Numbered from the stretch's first letter, positions 18,801-26,441 are shown. The stretch: DNA of 64,000 nt from Crossiella cryophila (GCF_014204915.1 NZ_JACHMH010000001.1:1798001-1862000), one strand, 5' to 3'. Notes: generated by a model not told the origin, from the letters alone. Program-made: numbers and translations.

Positions 18801-19039
18801 CCGGCAGTACGGCCTATGACTACCTGGACCTCTACGCCGCGCCCTCACTCGGCGCGGTCGAGGTCAGCGACACCGATCAGGCGAGGCCGAGTGGGAGTAC
18901 GTGGACGGTGCCGGGCACGGTGACCGCGCGCAGCGGTCTGGCGCCGGGCCGGGCGTTGCGCGGTGAACTCCAGGTCCGCACCACCGCCGAGGGCGTGGCC
19001 GCCATCAGCGGGGTCGAGGTCCGCGCCACCAGCGGCTGA
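15821..19039 (+). CDS. large secreted S8 subtilisin-like serine protease (paralogue 2)
   Basis: 1072 residues from GTG 15821 (GAAGGG site), collinear with paralogue 1 throughout. Signal peptide ends LPATAAP. Propeptide region QLDKADRGRIAEARGAG to VRRENPRP (about 43-132). Triad Asp178 (AILDSGVDLDHP), His355 (HGSHVAGIAAG), Ser549 (FNGTSMASPQATGG), with Asn in ISAGNEG. The two acidic calcium-like loops and the beta-rich C-terminal half are kept. The best-conserved stretches include the region after the catalytic Asp (TTSTGERKIVDWYTANSPTS). This is a tandem duplication. The next gene, convergent, encodes a lipoprotein with the same propeptide domain. Confidence 0.93.
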   Translation: MTTPLRPPRHPGAVLLLACSVLAAMSLTALPATAAPPGEAVKQLDKADRGRIAEARGAGQATVTLLVAAETGRAGDAEAELRELGGVVRASEPAVGYLKVDLPAEHAERAARLASVKAVDVDHLVRRENPRPDGAEQPIPQPAPGPATPRDNPYLPTRDIGAPGFGADGRGTTIAILDSGVDLDHPALATTSTGERKIVDWYTANSPTSGDGTWVQMSTKLHSGQFNAADRDWSAPATGGPYSFGLFREIAQDLGATGSEIGGDVNRDGDRADSWGVLQDTVTKQVRVDLDGDGDFTDETPMIDYKVKHDIGHFGQDRPQTPVLDRVAFVVQTDRSTYDGKATPYVSLGMASAAHGSHVAGIAAGNKLFGGAMAGGAPGAKLISVKACLATVACTSSGLVDGVLYAARNGADVVNISIGGLPGLNDGDNARAALYNRTIAEYKVQLFISAGNEGAGANTVGDPSVAADAVSVGSSITAETWLADYGSVVSAKQGLHPFSSRGPAENGGFKPNIIAPGAAISTVPPWQTPGPIAGTYPLPAGYSMFNGTSMASPQATGGAALLIGAHKAARGGARPDPALLRNAIYSTARFLPNLGAYEQGAGLMDVPAAFAALQRDPAPEVIKAEVGVKTVLSGQLAKPDVGVGIHDREGVQVGVGYTRTYTLTRTTGSPNRAWHRVEWLGNDGTFSSASSIRLPLNQPVTLPVRITPRTAGAHSALLRIDNPMTPGIDLFTLNSVFAPLELNAANGFTASASGEAGRNSTRSTFVRVPAGSTGLKIDFAGGGAPGKGQLRFLPFTPTGQPYEETGSRFCYLPDGGGGCPTGSPSSRTVLAPQPGVWEIVADARRTSDALAAPFTVTVAALAIKVQPDPDVVATAPLGRPVSREYALHSTMAAFTGRLAGGPLGSARTLRPTIAAGTQLSYEVTLPEGTSTLTVRTGNPADPGADLDLLVFDCSSGTCAQAGSSGGPTATEKVTISNPKAGRWRIEIDGYAVPTGSTAYDYLDLYAAPSLGAVEVSDTDQARPSGSTWTVPGTVTARSGLAPGRALRGELQVRTTAEGVAAISGVEVRATSG

Positions 19040-19048
19040 ACCGGCCGA

Positions 19049-19504
19049 TCACGACGGCCCCACACCGGGCTGCACTCCCGGTGTGGGGTCGTCTCGCGGG
19101 ATCAGCCGATCCAGTTCCACTGATGTGACAGAGGGCAGCGCGGCGGCTCGTTCCACGGCGTCGAGGGGCACTTCGACCCGCAGATAACCGACCGCACCGT
19201 CACTGACCTCCACAGTCGCCCCGAGTTCGCGTAGCCCCGTGGTGACCTTCTCGGTCGCACCGGGTTCGGTGAACACCATGAGCAGCATGGTCTTCCGGCC
19301 CTCCTGACGGGCCTTGGCCACCTGCTGGCGTTTCGCCTCATCAAGCTTGCGCACTGGCGACTCGCTACTGACCTGCGTACTGGGCGAACCACTGGACGTG
19401 GCCGAGGGCGGGGAACCGGCCTGGGGCCGCGCGCCGCATGAGCCGAGCGCGAGGGCGGCCGTGACCGCGAACACCCCAGCACCGACCCGGCAGAGCGAAC
19501 CCAT
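19049..19504 (-). CDS. lipoprotein made of a stand-alone subtilase-propeptide-like domain
   Basis: 151 residues from the ATG at 19504 to the TGA at 19051-19049. A lipoprotein signal peptide (lipobox ALGSC, Cys23) and a Ser/Thr/Pro-rich spacer (24-50) lead to a single domain: RKLDEAKRQQVAKARQEG, then LRELGATVEVSDGAVGYLRV, then VERAAALPSVTSVELDRLIP and RDDPTPG. It aligns without gaps to the propeptide region of both neighbouring subtilases; by hand count about 39 of 89 positions match paralogue 2. Propeptides of S8 proteases act as folding chaperones and tight inhibitors, and stand-alone I9-type inhibitors are known elsewhere. A membrane-anchored inhibitor or chaperone of the two proteases is inferred. 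The gene converges on subtilase 2 and its 3' end contains that gene's terminator hairpin. It is not detectably a fragment, since it has its own lipobox. Confidence 0.85.
   Translation of the reverse strand: MGSLCRVGAGVFAVTAALALGSCGARPQAGSPPSATSSGSPSTQVSSESPVRKLDEAKRQQVAKARQEGRKTMLLMVFTEPGATEKVTTGLRELGATVEVSDGAVGYLRVEVPLDAVERAAALPSVTSVELDRLIPRDDPTPGVQPGVGPS
19053..19093 (+). terminator. terminator of subtilase 2, embedded in the lipoprotein gene
   Basis: Bases 19053-19069 and 19077-19093 form a 17-bp stem with one wobble around loop CTGCACT, the same loop as the subtilase 1 terminator. On the other strand it encodes the last residues of the propeptide-like lipoprotein (DPTPGVQPGVG). Confidence 0.8.
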
Positions 19505-19591
19505 CCGAACTCCTCTTCTCCTCGTCCCAACCGCAAGGACGGAAGCCCGGCGAAAGACGGTTGCACCCGAGTTCGCAATGAATGAAAATAC

Positions 19592-20338
19592 GTGACCATG
19601 CATACTCAGTCGATCTCGTTCGGGAGGCTCGCCTCCGAGGCATGGCCGGGCCTGCACACCCGCGAGGTGGACGGCTGGCTGGTGCGCACCGCCGGCGGGG
19701 TGACCAACCGGGCCAACTCGGTCCTGGCCGAACAGTCCCCCACTGACCTGGAGGCCGCACTGACCGAGGTCGAACGGCACTACGCCCGCCTCGGCCAGCC
19801 CAGCGTCTTCCAGGTAGGCCCGGACAGCAGACCAACAAACCTGGACGAGGTCCTCGCCGCCCGCGGCTACCGCATCGTCACCCCGGTCCACGGCCAGACC
19901 GCCCCCATCCCCACGGCCCTGGCGGCCCTCGGCGAGCAGACCCGGCACCCCGTGGTCACCGATCACCCCACCGAGACCTGGCTGGACCTGCATTGGGCGG
20001 AAAGCGGCCGCACCGACCCGGCAGGCAGGTTCATCACCCACCAGATCCTGACCGCGGTCCCGGCCGGCTACGCCAACCTGAACGACCAGGCCCTGGCCAG
20101 GGGCGCCCTGGTGCGGGACTGGGTCGGCATCTTCGGCATGTGGGTGGACCCCGCGGCCCGCGGCCAGGGCCTGGCCCGCGCGGTGCTCGCCGGCCTGCTG
20201 CACTGGGCAGCGGACCGGGGAGCGACCCACGCGTTCCTCCAGGTGATGGAGCAGAACACGGTCGCGCAGCGGTTGTACGCCAGCGCCGGATTCAGCACCG
20301 TCAGCCGGTACCACTACCGCGTACTCGACCAGCCGTGA
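19592..20338 (+). CDS. GNAT-family N-acetyltransferase
   Basis: 248 residues. An N-terminal part (LASEAWPGLHTREVDGWLV) is followed by a C-terminal GNAT domain with the acetyl-CoA binding motif GMWVDPAARGQGLARAVLAGL (about 185-205) and the C-terminal motif NTVAQRLYASAGFSTVSRYHY. The substrate is unknown. Start GTG 19592 or ATG 19598; there is no clear ribosome binding site, so a leaderless transcript is possible. The gene converges on the chitinase gene with 10 bases between stops. Confidence 0.85.
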   Translation: MTMHTQSISFGRLASEAWPGLHTREVDGWLVRTAGGVTNRANSVLAEQSPTDLEAALTEVERHYARLGQPSVFQVGPDSRPTNLDEVLAARGYRIVTPVHGQTAPIPTALAALGEQTRHPVVTDHPTETWLDLHWAESGRTDPAGRFITHQILTAVPAGYANLNDQALARGALVRDWVGIFGMWVDPAARGQGLARAVLAGLLHWAADRGATHAFLQVMEQNTVAQRLYASAGFSTVSRYHYRVLDQP

Positions 20339-20348
20339 TCGGTCCCCG

Positions 20349-22163
20349 CTAGCCGAGGAACGGCCCGGCCATCGCGTTGAGCAGGCTGTGCTGGGCGTCG
20401 TCATCGGACAACTCCCACATGAACGTGCCGCGCAACCCGGTCTGCTTGGCGTAGGCCGCCTTCACCGCGATCGAGGTCGGGTCCTCGTAGCTGATGAAGG
20501 TCTTGCTCGAGGCGTTGTACAGGTACGGCACCTGGGCGGCGCCGTGCCGGAGCTGTTGCCAGGCCGGGTTGTTCAGGTACTGCGCCTTGATCGTCTTCCA
20601 CTGCGGCGCGTTGATGGTGCCGGAGTAGGGCAGGAACAGCCCCTTCCGCGCGTCCGCCTGCGGGCTGTTGATGGTGAAACCCCGCGAGTAGAACGGCGTG
20701 CCCAGCACCATCTTGTTCTTCGGCACCCCGTTGGCCAGGTAGTGCTCGATCCCGCCGATCACGTTGTTGCCGCCCTTCATCGGCTGCCCGGTCGGGTCCT
20801 CGGCGGCGGCCCGCATCGGCGCGTTGAACATCGAGATCGGCGAGTAGCCGGTGCCCATGTCGTAGGTCATCACGTTGTAGAAGTCGAGCGTCTTGGCCAC
20901 CTCGGCCAGCTCGAAGCTCTGCGTCACGTCGTACGGGCCGTCGTCCTGGAACCGCCCGACCGGCGTGGCCGCGATGAGCTGCAGCCTGCGGCCCTGCGCG
21001 ACACCGACCGCGTCGATCTGCCGCCGCAGCTCCTGGAACAGCAGGGTGGCGTTGCGCTTGTCCTCCGGCCGCTTGGTGATGATGCCGCCGGAGACCGGGA
21101 ACTCCCAGTCGATGTCGATCCCGTCGAAGACATCCCGGTGCTGCTTGAGGTACAGGTCAACGCACGAGCTGGCGAACGCGCTACGCGCGGCCGGGGTCAG
21201 CGCCCCGTCGGAGAACCCGTCCGCACCCCAGCCCCCCAACGAGATGATCACGTTGAGGTGCGGGTGCCGCTGCTGCAGCGTGCGCAGCTCGGCGAAGTGG
21301 TTCAGCGCCGCGGCACTGGGCGCCTGGCACCGACCACCCTGCACCGACCCGAAGGCGTAGTACAGGTGGGTCAGCTTCTGCGCCGGGATCTGCGCGACCG
21401 GGAACCCGGTCCAGCCCGCGTAGTAGGCCCCGACGATCCCGCCCCTGGGCGCACTGGTGTCCGCAGGCGTGCTGCCGGTGACAGCCTGGCTGCGCCCGGA
21501 CTCGTTGCCGGCCGCGTCCACCGCGGTCACCACGTAGGTGTGCGTGCTCTCCGGCGCCAGCCCGGACACGGTCACCTCCGCACCCGCGCTGGTGCCGACC
21601 AGCACCGAGCCCTCGTACACCCGGTACCCGGCCACACCCACGTTGTCCGTGGCCGCGGTCCAGGCCAGCGTCAGGCTGCTCGCCGTGCTCCCACTGACCC
21701 GCACCGCGCCAGGCACACTCGGCGCCAGGGTGTCGACGGGCCCGCCGACACAAGGCGCTCCGTTGACCGTGCAGCCGGTCGGCCCGGCGAGGGCGCCGGT
21801 GAAGCTGCCGTTGAAGCCGACGGTCACACTCTGGCCCGCGCCGATCGTGCCGTTCCAGGACAGCGCCTGCACGGTGTTGCGGTTGCCGGACACCGAGTGC
21901 TGCCCGTTCCACAGGCTGGTCACCCGGACGTTGTCCGGCAGGTCGAACACCAGCGTCCACCCGCTCGCGGGCGAGTCACCGGTGTTGCGGATGGTGTACT
22001 GCGCCCCGAACCCGGAATCCCAGGTCCCGGTGGTGGCGAAGCTCGCGGACAGCTGCGCTGCCGCACTCGCCGAGGGCGGTATCAGGAGCCCGGACAACGC
22101 GAGCAGTCCTCCGGACAACAGGGCCAGCAGACGGGTACTCGGGCGGGAACGCGGATGGGACAC
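20349..22163 (-). CDS. secreted chitinase, GH18 with CBM2 and fibronectin type III domains
   Basis: 604 residues from GTG 22163, which is preceded by GGAGGA. Signal peptide ends ASAAAQ. The domains in order are a CBM2-type module (about 36-140; WTLVFDLPDNVRVTSLWNG ... VTVGFNGSF), a fibronectin type III domain (about 146-233; PGAVRVSGSTASSLTLAW) and a GH18 catalytic barrel (about 240-604) with the DxxDxDxE motif DGIDIDWEFP, catalytic Glu354. SLGGW and YDMGTGYSP are further GH18 strings. It hydrolyses chitin outside the cell. A DasR-type operator 51 bases upstream indicates control by N-acetylglucosamine availability. Confidence 0.93.
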   Translation of the reverse strand: MSHPRSRPSTRLLALLSGGLLALSGLLIPPSASAAAQLSASFATTGTWDSGFGAQYTIRNTGDSPASGWTLVFDLPDNVRVTSLWNGQHSVSGNRNTVQALSWNGTIGAGQSVTVGFNGSFTGALAGPTGCTVNGAPCVGGPVDTLAPSVPGAVRVSGSTASSLTLAWTAATDNVGVAGYRVYEGSVLVGTSAGAEVTVSGLAPESTHTYVVTAVDAAGNESGRSQAVTGSTPADTSAPRGGIVGAYYAGWTGFPVAQIPAQKLTHLYYAFGSVQGGRCQAPSAAALNHFAELRTLQQRHPHLNVIISLGGWGADGFSDGALTPAARSAFASSCVDLYLKQHRDVFDGIDIDWEFPVSGGIITKRPEDKRNATLLFQELRRQIDAVGVAQGRRLQLIAATPVGRFQDDGPYDVTQSFELAEVAKTLDFYNVMTYDMGTGYSPISMFNAPMRAAAEDPTGQPMKGGNNVIGGIEHYLANGVPKNKMVLGTPFYSRGFTINSPQADARKGLFLPYSGTINAPQWKTIKAQYLNNPAWQQLRHGAAQVPYLYNASSKTFISYEDPTSIAVKAAYAKQTGLRGTFMWELSDDDAQHSLLNAMAGPFLG

Positions 22164-22213
22164 CGGCAGTCCTCCAGCAGCTCGTGCGGTGGCGGCGGCG
22201 AGCCCACCGAGCA

Positions 22214-22229
22214 TCTGGTCTAGACCTAT
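22214..22229. promoter_or_regulatory. DasR-responsive element (dre) upstream of the chitinase
   Basis: TCTGGTCTAGACCTAT has the perfect 10-bp palindrome GGTCTAGACC (22217-22226), the core of the DasR consensus ACTGGTCTAGACCACT from Streptomyces. It lies about 50 bases upstream of the GTG start. DasR is a GntR-type repressor released by phosphorylated amino sugars; no dasR gene is in this window. Confidence 0.8.
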
Positions 22230-23083
22230 TCGCTGTCAAGCAAGGGCACCGATCCGGGCCCCGGCGGACATCCTGGCCGCCACCCCGGTGGAGACCGCGG
22301 CGCGGCATTGCCGGTTGGCATTCACCTCCAGTCGTTGTCGCAGGTAGCCGACCTGAGTCGGTGTTTAGCGGCGGTATTGGCGCCGCGGTTAGCGTTGGTC
22401 CCGCTGCCCCGGGCACCCGGAACCCTCAGCAGAGGGATGCCCGGAACGCGCGCGACCGGCTTCCGGCATTCCTCGGCCCCGAGCCCCGGAAGCCGGTCAG
22501 CCCGCCCAGCGCCCATCCAGCCGCGCCCGACACACGCCGCGCCCAGCACACCGCGCCACACTTCCGGCCGCGCCCGACACACGCCGCGCCCAGCGCGCTG
22601 CGCATCCGGCCGCGCCCAGCTTTCCGCCGCGCCCGGCATCCCGCGAGGTCCTGGACCGGCCGCGCCCGGCGTCCGGCCGCGCTGGGCAACCTGCCAGATG
22701 CTGCACCGGCCGCGCCCGGCATCGGGCCATGCTGGGCAACCCGCCAGGTCCTGCACCCGCCGGGCCGCGCATCCGGCCGTGCCCGGCAACCTGTCAGGCC
22801 CGGCGCCCCGGCGCGCTCAGCATCCCGCCGGGTCCGCCGTCCGGCACTCCGTCCGGTCCGGCGCCCGGCTCCACCCGGAGCCCAGTCGCCGCCGCTGCCC
22901 GCATTCCCGGCCCAGCCACCAGCCCAAGCCGCGCCCATGCTCCAGCCCATGCCCCGGCCTCGGCCGGGCCGCTCCGTCCGCCCTCGTGGCCGGCACCGTG
23001 ACACCTCGCCCGCTCCCGGGCGCTTCGCTGCGAATTCCGCGTTCCATGCCTCCACCCTGCCCACATCCGCCACCTCGCACCAG
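22230..23083. repeat. GC-rich degenerate repeat region without genes
   Basis: About 850 bases rich in short units such as CCGCGCCCGGCATC and CCGCGCCCAGC. A 27-bp block (22521-22547) recurs exactly at 22568-22594. A longer imperfect unit beginning GCTGGGCAACC occurs near 22682 and 22732, with a diverged third copy (CCCGGCAACCTGTC) near 22787. Several frames are open only because stop codons are rare at this composition; none has the normal actinomycete codon-position bias, a ribosome binding site or recognisable domains. It lies between the chitinase promoter and the sigma-factor terminator. Confidence 0.6.
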
Positions 23084-23130
23084 GGGACTCCGAGTCCCAG
23101 GGACTCCCCGTCCCTGGGACTCAGAGTCCC
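23084..23130 (-). terminator. 21-bp terminator hairpin after the sigma-factor gene
   Basis: Bases 23084-23104 and 23110-23130 form a 21-bp stem with a single C-A mismatch and a 5-base loop (TCCCC). GGGACTC and its complement recur within it. It begins 15 bases beyond the stop of the minus-strand sigma gene. Confidence 0.8.
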
Positions 23131-23145
23131 TGGTTAGCGGCCCCG

Positions 23146-24039
23146 TCAGCCGAGTAGCGTCATCGACAGCCGCCCGAGTCGCTCCGGGTCGGCAACGACG
23201 TCGATGCCGACGATCCGATCGTCGACAACGGTGAGCGCGAAGGCGACCCGGGTCCGACTGCCCGTGACGACCACCGCGCCCACCACGCCGTCGAGCAAGG
23301 CCGGCTGGGCCGCCCGAGCCCGGCCGGAGAAGGTCTTCGCGACAGCCTCGGCGCCCCGCAGTTCGGCAGTCAGCAGTGGTGCGCCCTGCTTCGCGTAGGT
23401 CTTGGCGGTGGTGACCGCCACCTGGTCGGCGCGGAGCACGACGTCGGGGTCGAGCACCGCGAGCAGGGCCTGGAGATCACCACCGCGGGAGGCGGCCAGG
23501 AACGCCTCCACCACGGCGCGTTGCCGGTTCTGGTCGGGTTCCGGCTCGGCGGGTGCGCCCTGCACCCGCCGGCGCGCCCGGCTGGCGAGTTGACGGGTCG
23601 CCTCGGGCGAGCGGCCCACGATCGGCGCGATCTCGTCGAAGGGCACCGCGAAGAGATCGTGCAGCACGAAGGCGAGCCGTTCCGCGGGCGCCAACGTCTC
23701 CAACACGACAAGGAGGGCAACACCGACTGAATCAGCGAGCAGGGCCGCCTGCTCCGGGCCGTCCGCCTCGGCGACCTGCTCGGGGAGCTGTTCCCCCGGC
23801 AGTTCCTCCCGCCGGGAACGCTTGGCCCGCAACATGTCCAGGCACACCCGCCCCACCACGGTGGTCAGCCAGCCCGCGAGGTTGTCCACCTGGTCCGTAT
23901 CGGTCCGGCTCAGCCGGAACCAGGCTTCCTGCACCGCGTCCTCGGCCTCGGTGCGGGAGCCCAGCACGCGGAAGGCCACCGCCAGGAGGTGGTTGCGGTT
24001 CTCCTCGAATCGCGCCGCGAGCACATCGTGTTCGTCCAT
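23146..24039 (-). CDS. ECF sigma factor with C-terminal SnoaL-like domain (ECF41/SigJ type)
   Basis: 297 residues. Sigma region 2 (FRVLGSRTEAEDAVQEAWFRLSR) and region 4 (LAPAERLAFVLHDLFAVPFDEIAPIVGRSPEATRQLASRARRR in the genome's frame, about 120-160) are followed by a SnoaL/NTF2-like extension of about 115 residues. In ECF41 sigma factors this extension both contacts the core enzyme and autoregulates activity, and carries an NPDKL-like motif near its end; here DPERL at 284-288 corresponds. ECF41 genes usually sit beside a carboxymuconolactone decarboxylase, oxidoreductase or epimerase target gene; none is adjacent. Start ATG with GAAGGA upstream. Confidence 0.88.
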   Translation of the reverse strand: MDEHDVLAARFEENRNHLLAVAFRVLGSRTEAEDAVQEAWFRLSRTDTDQVDNLAGWLTTVVGRVCLDMLRAKRSRREELPGEQLPEQVAEADGPEQAALLADSVGVALLVVLETLAPAERLAFVLHDLFAVPFDEIAPIVGRSPEATRQLASRARRRVQGAPAEPEPDQNRQRAVVEAFLAASRGGDLQALLAVLDPDVVLRADQVAVTTAKTYAKQGAPLLTAELRGAEAVAKTFSGRARAAQPALLDGVVGAVVVTGSRTRVAFALTVVDDRIVGIDVVADPERLGRLSMTLLG

Positions 24040-24191
24040 CGGTCACATTCCTTCGCCGGGGTCCGTCACTGGCTCTGACGGAGCAGAACCGCGGGATGTG
24101 ACAGAAGCAGAACACCAGGTTCGCCCGGCCGGCCGGGCGGGCCTGGCGGGACCCACCGGCCGGGGCGGCCGGGCACACCGGGCCCGGCTGG

Positions 24192-26258
24192 TCAGCTGAC
24201 CTTGCCGACCGGCTGCTCCTCGCCGTGGATCTCCTTGTCCCACAACACATCGCACAGTCTGCTGAGGCCGGTCTGCAGGTGCCGTCGATAGGTGCTGAAC
24301 GGCAGGCCGAGGCGGGACGCGGCGGCCTCCTGGGTGGGGGCGCCGCGGGTGTAGGTGGCGGTGACCGCGCGGTGGTACTTCTCGCCGCCGCGGTCCTCGC
24401 GCAGGGACTGGATGGCGCGCAGCAGCAGGTCGTTGAGGGGTGTTCTGGTCTCGGCGACCAGGCGGCTGTGGGTCAGTGGGTTGGCGGTGTGGGCTTCGGC
24501 GTCGCGCAGGCAGCGCAGGGCGTCGCGGACCGCGCTGTCGAACTCCGGGCGGGTCAGCACGATCAGGCCGCGTGGGCCGGGCCGTTGTGCCGCGGTGCCG
24601 CGCAGCGAGGTCAGGCGGGGCGGTGTGCTGTGGCTGCGCCAGTCGCGGGCGAACAGGGTGTAGCTGTATTCGCCGACGGTCGGCCGGTCCGGCACGGGGT
24701 GGTTGCCCCAGTGGGTCAGGTGCGGGGTCCAGAACTCCGGGTCCCGCAGCACGGTGTATGTCCAGGCAATGCGGTGTGGGCGCAGGGTTTCCGCGATGGC
24801 GCCGCAGCGCATCAGGTCGAGCACAGGGGAGGGACGCTGGTAGGACTCCGGGTGTACCGCGAAGCGGGCCACCGCGAGGGTTTCGCCTTCGCGTAGTGGC
24901 GCGGTGGCGCGGGCGTGTGCCCAGGCGGCGGCGACCACCGGGTCGGTGTCGGTGCCCTCCTGGTCGGCCAGGCGCAGCCAGGCGGCGAAGGCGATCACCC
25001 GGCTGGTGCGGGTGCACTGGTAGAGGCGGAACGCCTCGGGCTGGCGGGCCAGCCAGTAGCGGGCCAGGTCGGCGGCGTCGGGGCCTTCGGCGGCCTCGGT
25101 CAGTGCGAGCACGGTGGCGTGTTCGGCCGGGGTGTACGGCAGTTCGCGTACCGAGCCCGCGTCGCGGAAGGTGTGCGTGGCCCGCACCGCAGGGTCGCGG
25201 CGCAGGTAGAGCAGGGCGTCGATGAGTGGCAGGGCCTCGGCGCGGGCGGCGGCGTGGGTGGTGACGCGGGCGGCTGGGTGGGCGGCGGAGTTGGTGGCCG
25301 TCTGTACGGCGGCGCGCAGGTGTTCCCGGATCTGGCCGTGCATGGTCTGGTGGGCGTCCGGGTCACGCCAGCGCAGGTCCGCCTCCAGGGCCGCGCGCAC
25401 CACCGGGCTCGGGTACAGCCCGCGTTCGGTGACCGCGACGAACGGCAGTCCGCGCAGCCAGCCGAACAACTCCGCGGCGGCCTCGCCGAGTACCGCGCGC
25501 AGCAGGCCCTCGGTGGTGACCCGCGCGTGCGCGCACACCTCCAGCGCCCGCCGGTGCAGTGCCGAGGGCAGTTCGCCGATCAACTGCGGCAGCAGTGCCT
25601 CCAGCACGCCGTGCCCCGGCGTCCAGTCGGCCGGCGGTGCCGACTCGTGCTGGGCGAGGGCGGCGGCCAGGGCCAGGGCGAGTGGGTTGCCGCCGGTGAA
25701 GGACAGCAGCGCGTCGATCGCCTTCGCCGGCACGCCCCGGTCACCCAGGAAGGTCGCCGCCTCGGGCGGGGCCAGGTCGCGCACGGGCAGCGGGCGGAAC
25801 AGTCCGGCCCAGCCCGGGTCGACCAGCCACCGGCTGCCCGGTGGGCGGCGGCCGGCCAGCACGGTGACCACGCCGATGGGCAGCCGGGTCAGGAAGTCCT
25901 CGCGTAGCCAGTCCGCCAGGCCCGCGCAGGCGTCGAAGTCGTCCACCAGTAGCACCGCGCGCTCATCGGCGAGGGCAACCTGAGCGCTATTCGCGAATTG
26001 CCCTGGATCGGTCCCGGTAATACGTCCGTCGATCTCCACAACGGTGCGGCCGGCCGAACGGGCAACCTGCCCGAATCGTCGAAGCAGGGTCGACTTGCCA
26101 ATGCCGCCCGGACCGTGCGCGAACAACACGGACGCGGCCTGACCGGTCCCGGCCAGTGCCTCGGTGAAGGCGCTGAGCTGGGCTTCCCGGCCGATGAAGG
26201 CGCGTTCCCGCATTGCCTGCACGCGGCGGCCGAGTAGGGACTTCTCATTTCCGGACAT
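24192..26258 (-). CDS. STAND-type ATPase regulator
   Basis: 688 residues from ATG 26258 (GAGGTGG site). The N-terminus MRERAFIGREAQLSAF starts an AAA/NACHT-like ATPase with Walker A GPGGIGKST (49-57), Walker B AVLLVDDFD and a later TGGNPLALALA sensor-like motif. A long helical middle lacks recognisable repeats. The C-terminus ends with QEAAASRLGLPFSTYRRHLQTGLSRLCDVLW, which looks like a DNA-binding helix-turn-helix seen in related actinobacterial ATP-binding proteins. The likely role is ATP-dependent signal sensing and transcriptional regulation. It is divergent from an alpha/beta hydrolase, with an AT-rich palindrome between. Confidence 0.8.
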   Translation of the reverse strand: MSGNEKSLLGRRVQAMRERAFIGREAQLSAFTEALAGTGQAASVLFAHGPGGIGKSTLLRRFGQVARSAGRTVVEIDGRITGTDPGQFANSAQVALADERAVLLVDDFDACAGLADWLREDFLTRLPIGVVTVLAGRRPPGSRWLVDPGWAGLFRPLPVRDLAPPEAATFLGDRGVPAKAIDALLSFTGGNPLALALAAALAQHESAPPADWTPGHGVLEALLPQLIGELPSALHRRALEVCAHARVTTEGLLRAVLGEAAAELFGWLRGLPFVAVTERGLYPSPVVRAALEADLRWRDPDAHQTMHGQIREHLRAAVQTATNSAAHPAARVTTHAAARAEALPLIDALLYLRRDPAVRATHTFRDAGSVRELPYTPAEHATVLALTEAAEGPDAADLARYWLARQPEAFRLYQCTRTSRVIAFAAWLRLADQEGTDTDPVVAAAWAHARATAPLREGETLAVARFAVHPESYQRPSPVLDLMRCGAIAETLRPHRIAWTYTVLRDPEFWTPHLTHWGNHPVPDRPTVGEYSYTLFARDWRSHSTPPRLTSLRGTAAQRPGPRGLIVLTRPEFDSAVRDALRCLRDAEAHTANPLTHSRLVAETRTPLNDLLLRAIQSLREDRGGEKYHRAVTATYTRGAPTQEAAASRLGLPFSTYRRHLQTGLSRLCDVLWDKEIHGEEQPVGKVS

Positions 26259-26431
26259 GAACCACCTCGGGTCGGATGTCACGTTGCTGCCAGTGCCGTG
26301 ACGAGGTTGTTCTACGTCGAAAGACCTTCTCCGGGCCAGGTCGCGGCCGTTGTCGGCCAGATCATTGCCCGCGAATAGCGCATTCGGGATTTCTATATCG
26401 AGCTGTTTGGCTGGTTGCGTGTACGTAGGAG

Positions 26432-26441
26432 TATACGTATA
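26432..26441. promoter_or_regulatory. AT-rich palindrome in the divergent ATPase/hydrolase promoter region
   Basis: TATACGTATA is a perfect 10-bp palindrome, preceded by GTACGTA (26421-26427), in otherwise 70% GC DNA. It lies between the ATPase start (26258, minus) and the hydrolase start (26487, plus). It may be an operator or overlap the hydrolase -10 element. Confidence 0.4.

Noticed and set aside
19102-19599. A second minus-strand frame over the lipoprotein gene
   Set aside because: Out of frame with the lipobox/propeptide reading and rich in Arg/Pro without pattern; the frame ending at 19049 is the coding one.
20388-22223. A 611-codon plus-strand frame
   Set aside because: Exactly antisense to the chitinase gene, with no ribosome binding site or domain.
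22521-22594. Possible CRISPR array
   Set aside because: Only two exact 27-bp copies with a 20-bp gap of similar composition; no regular spacers and no cas genes.
22184-23137. Pro/Arg/Ala-rich open frames in the GC-rich repeat block
   Set aside because: Overlapping frames on both strands, no codon bias and no start signals; better explained as composition.
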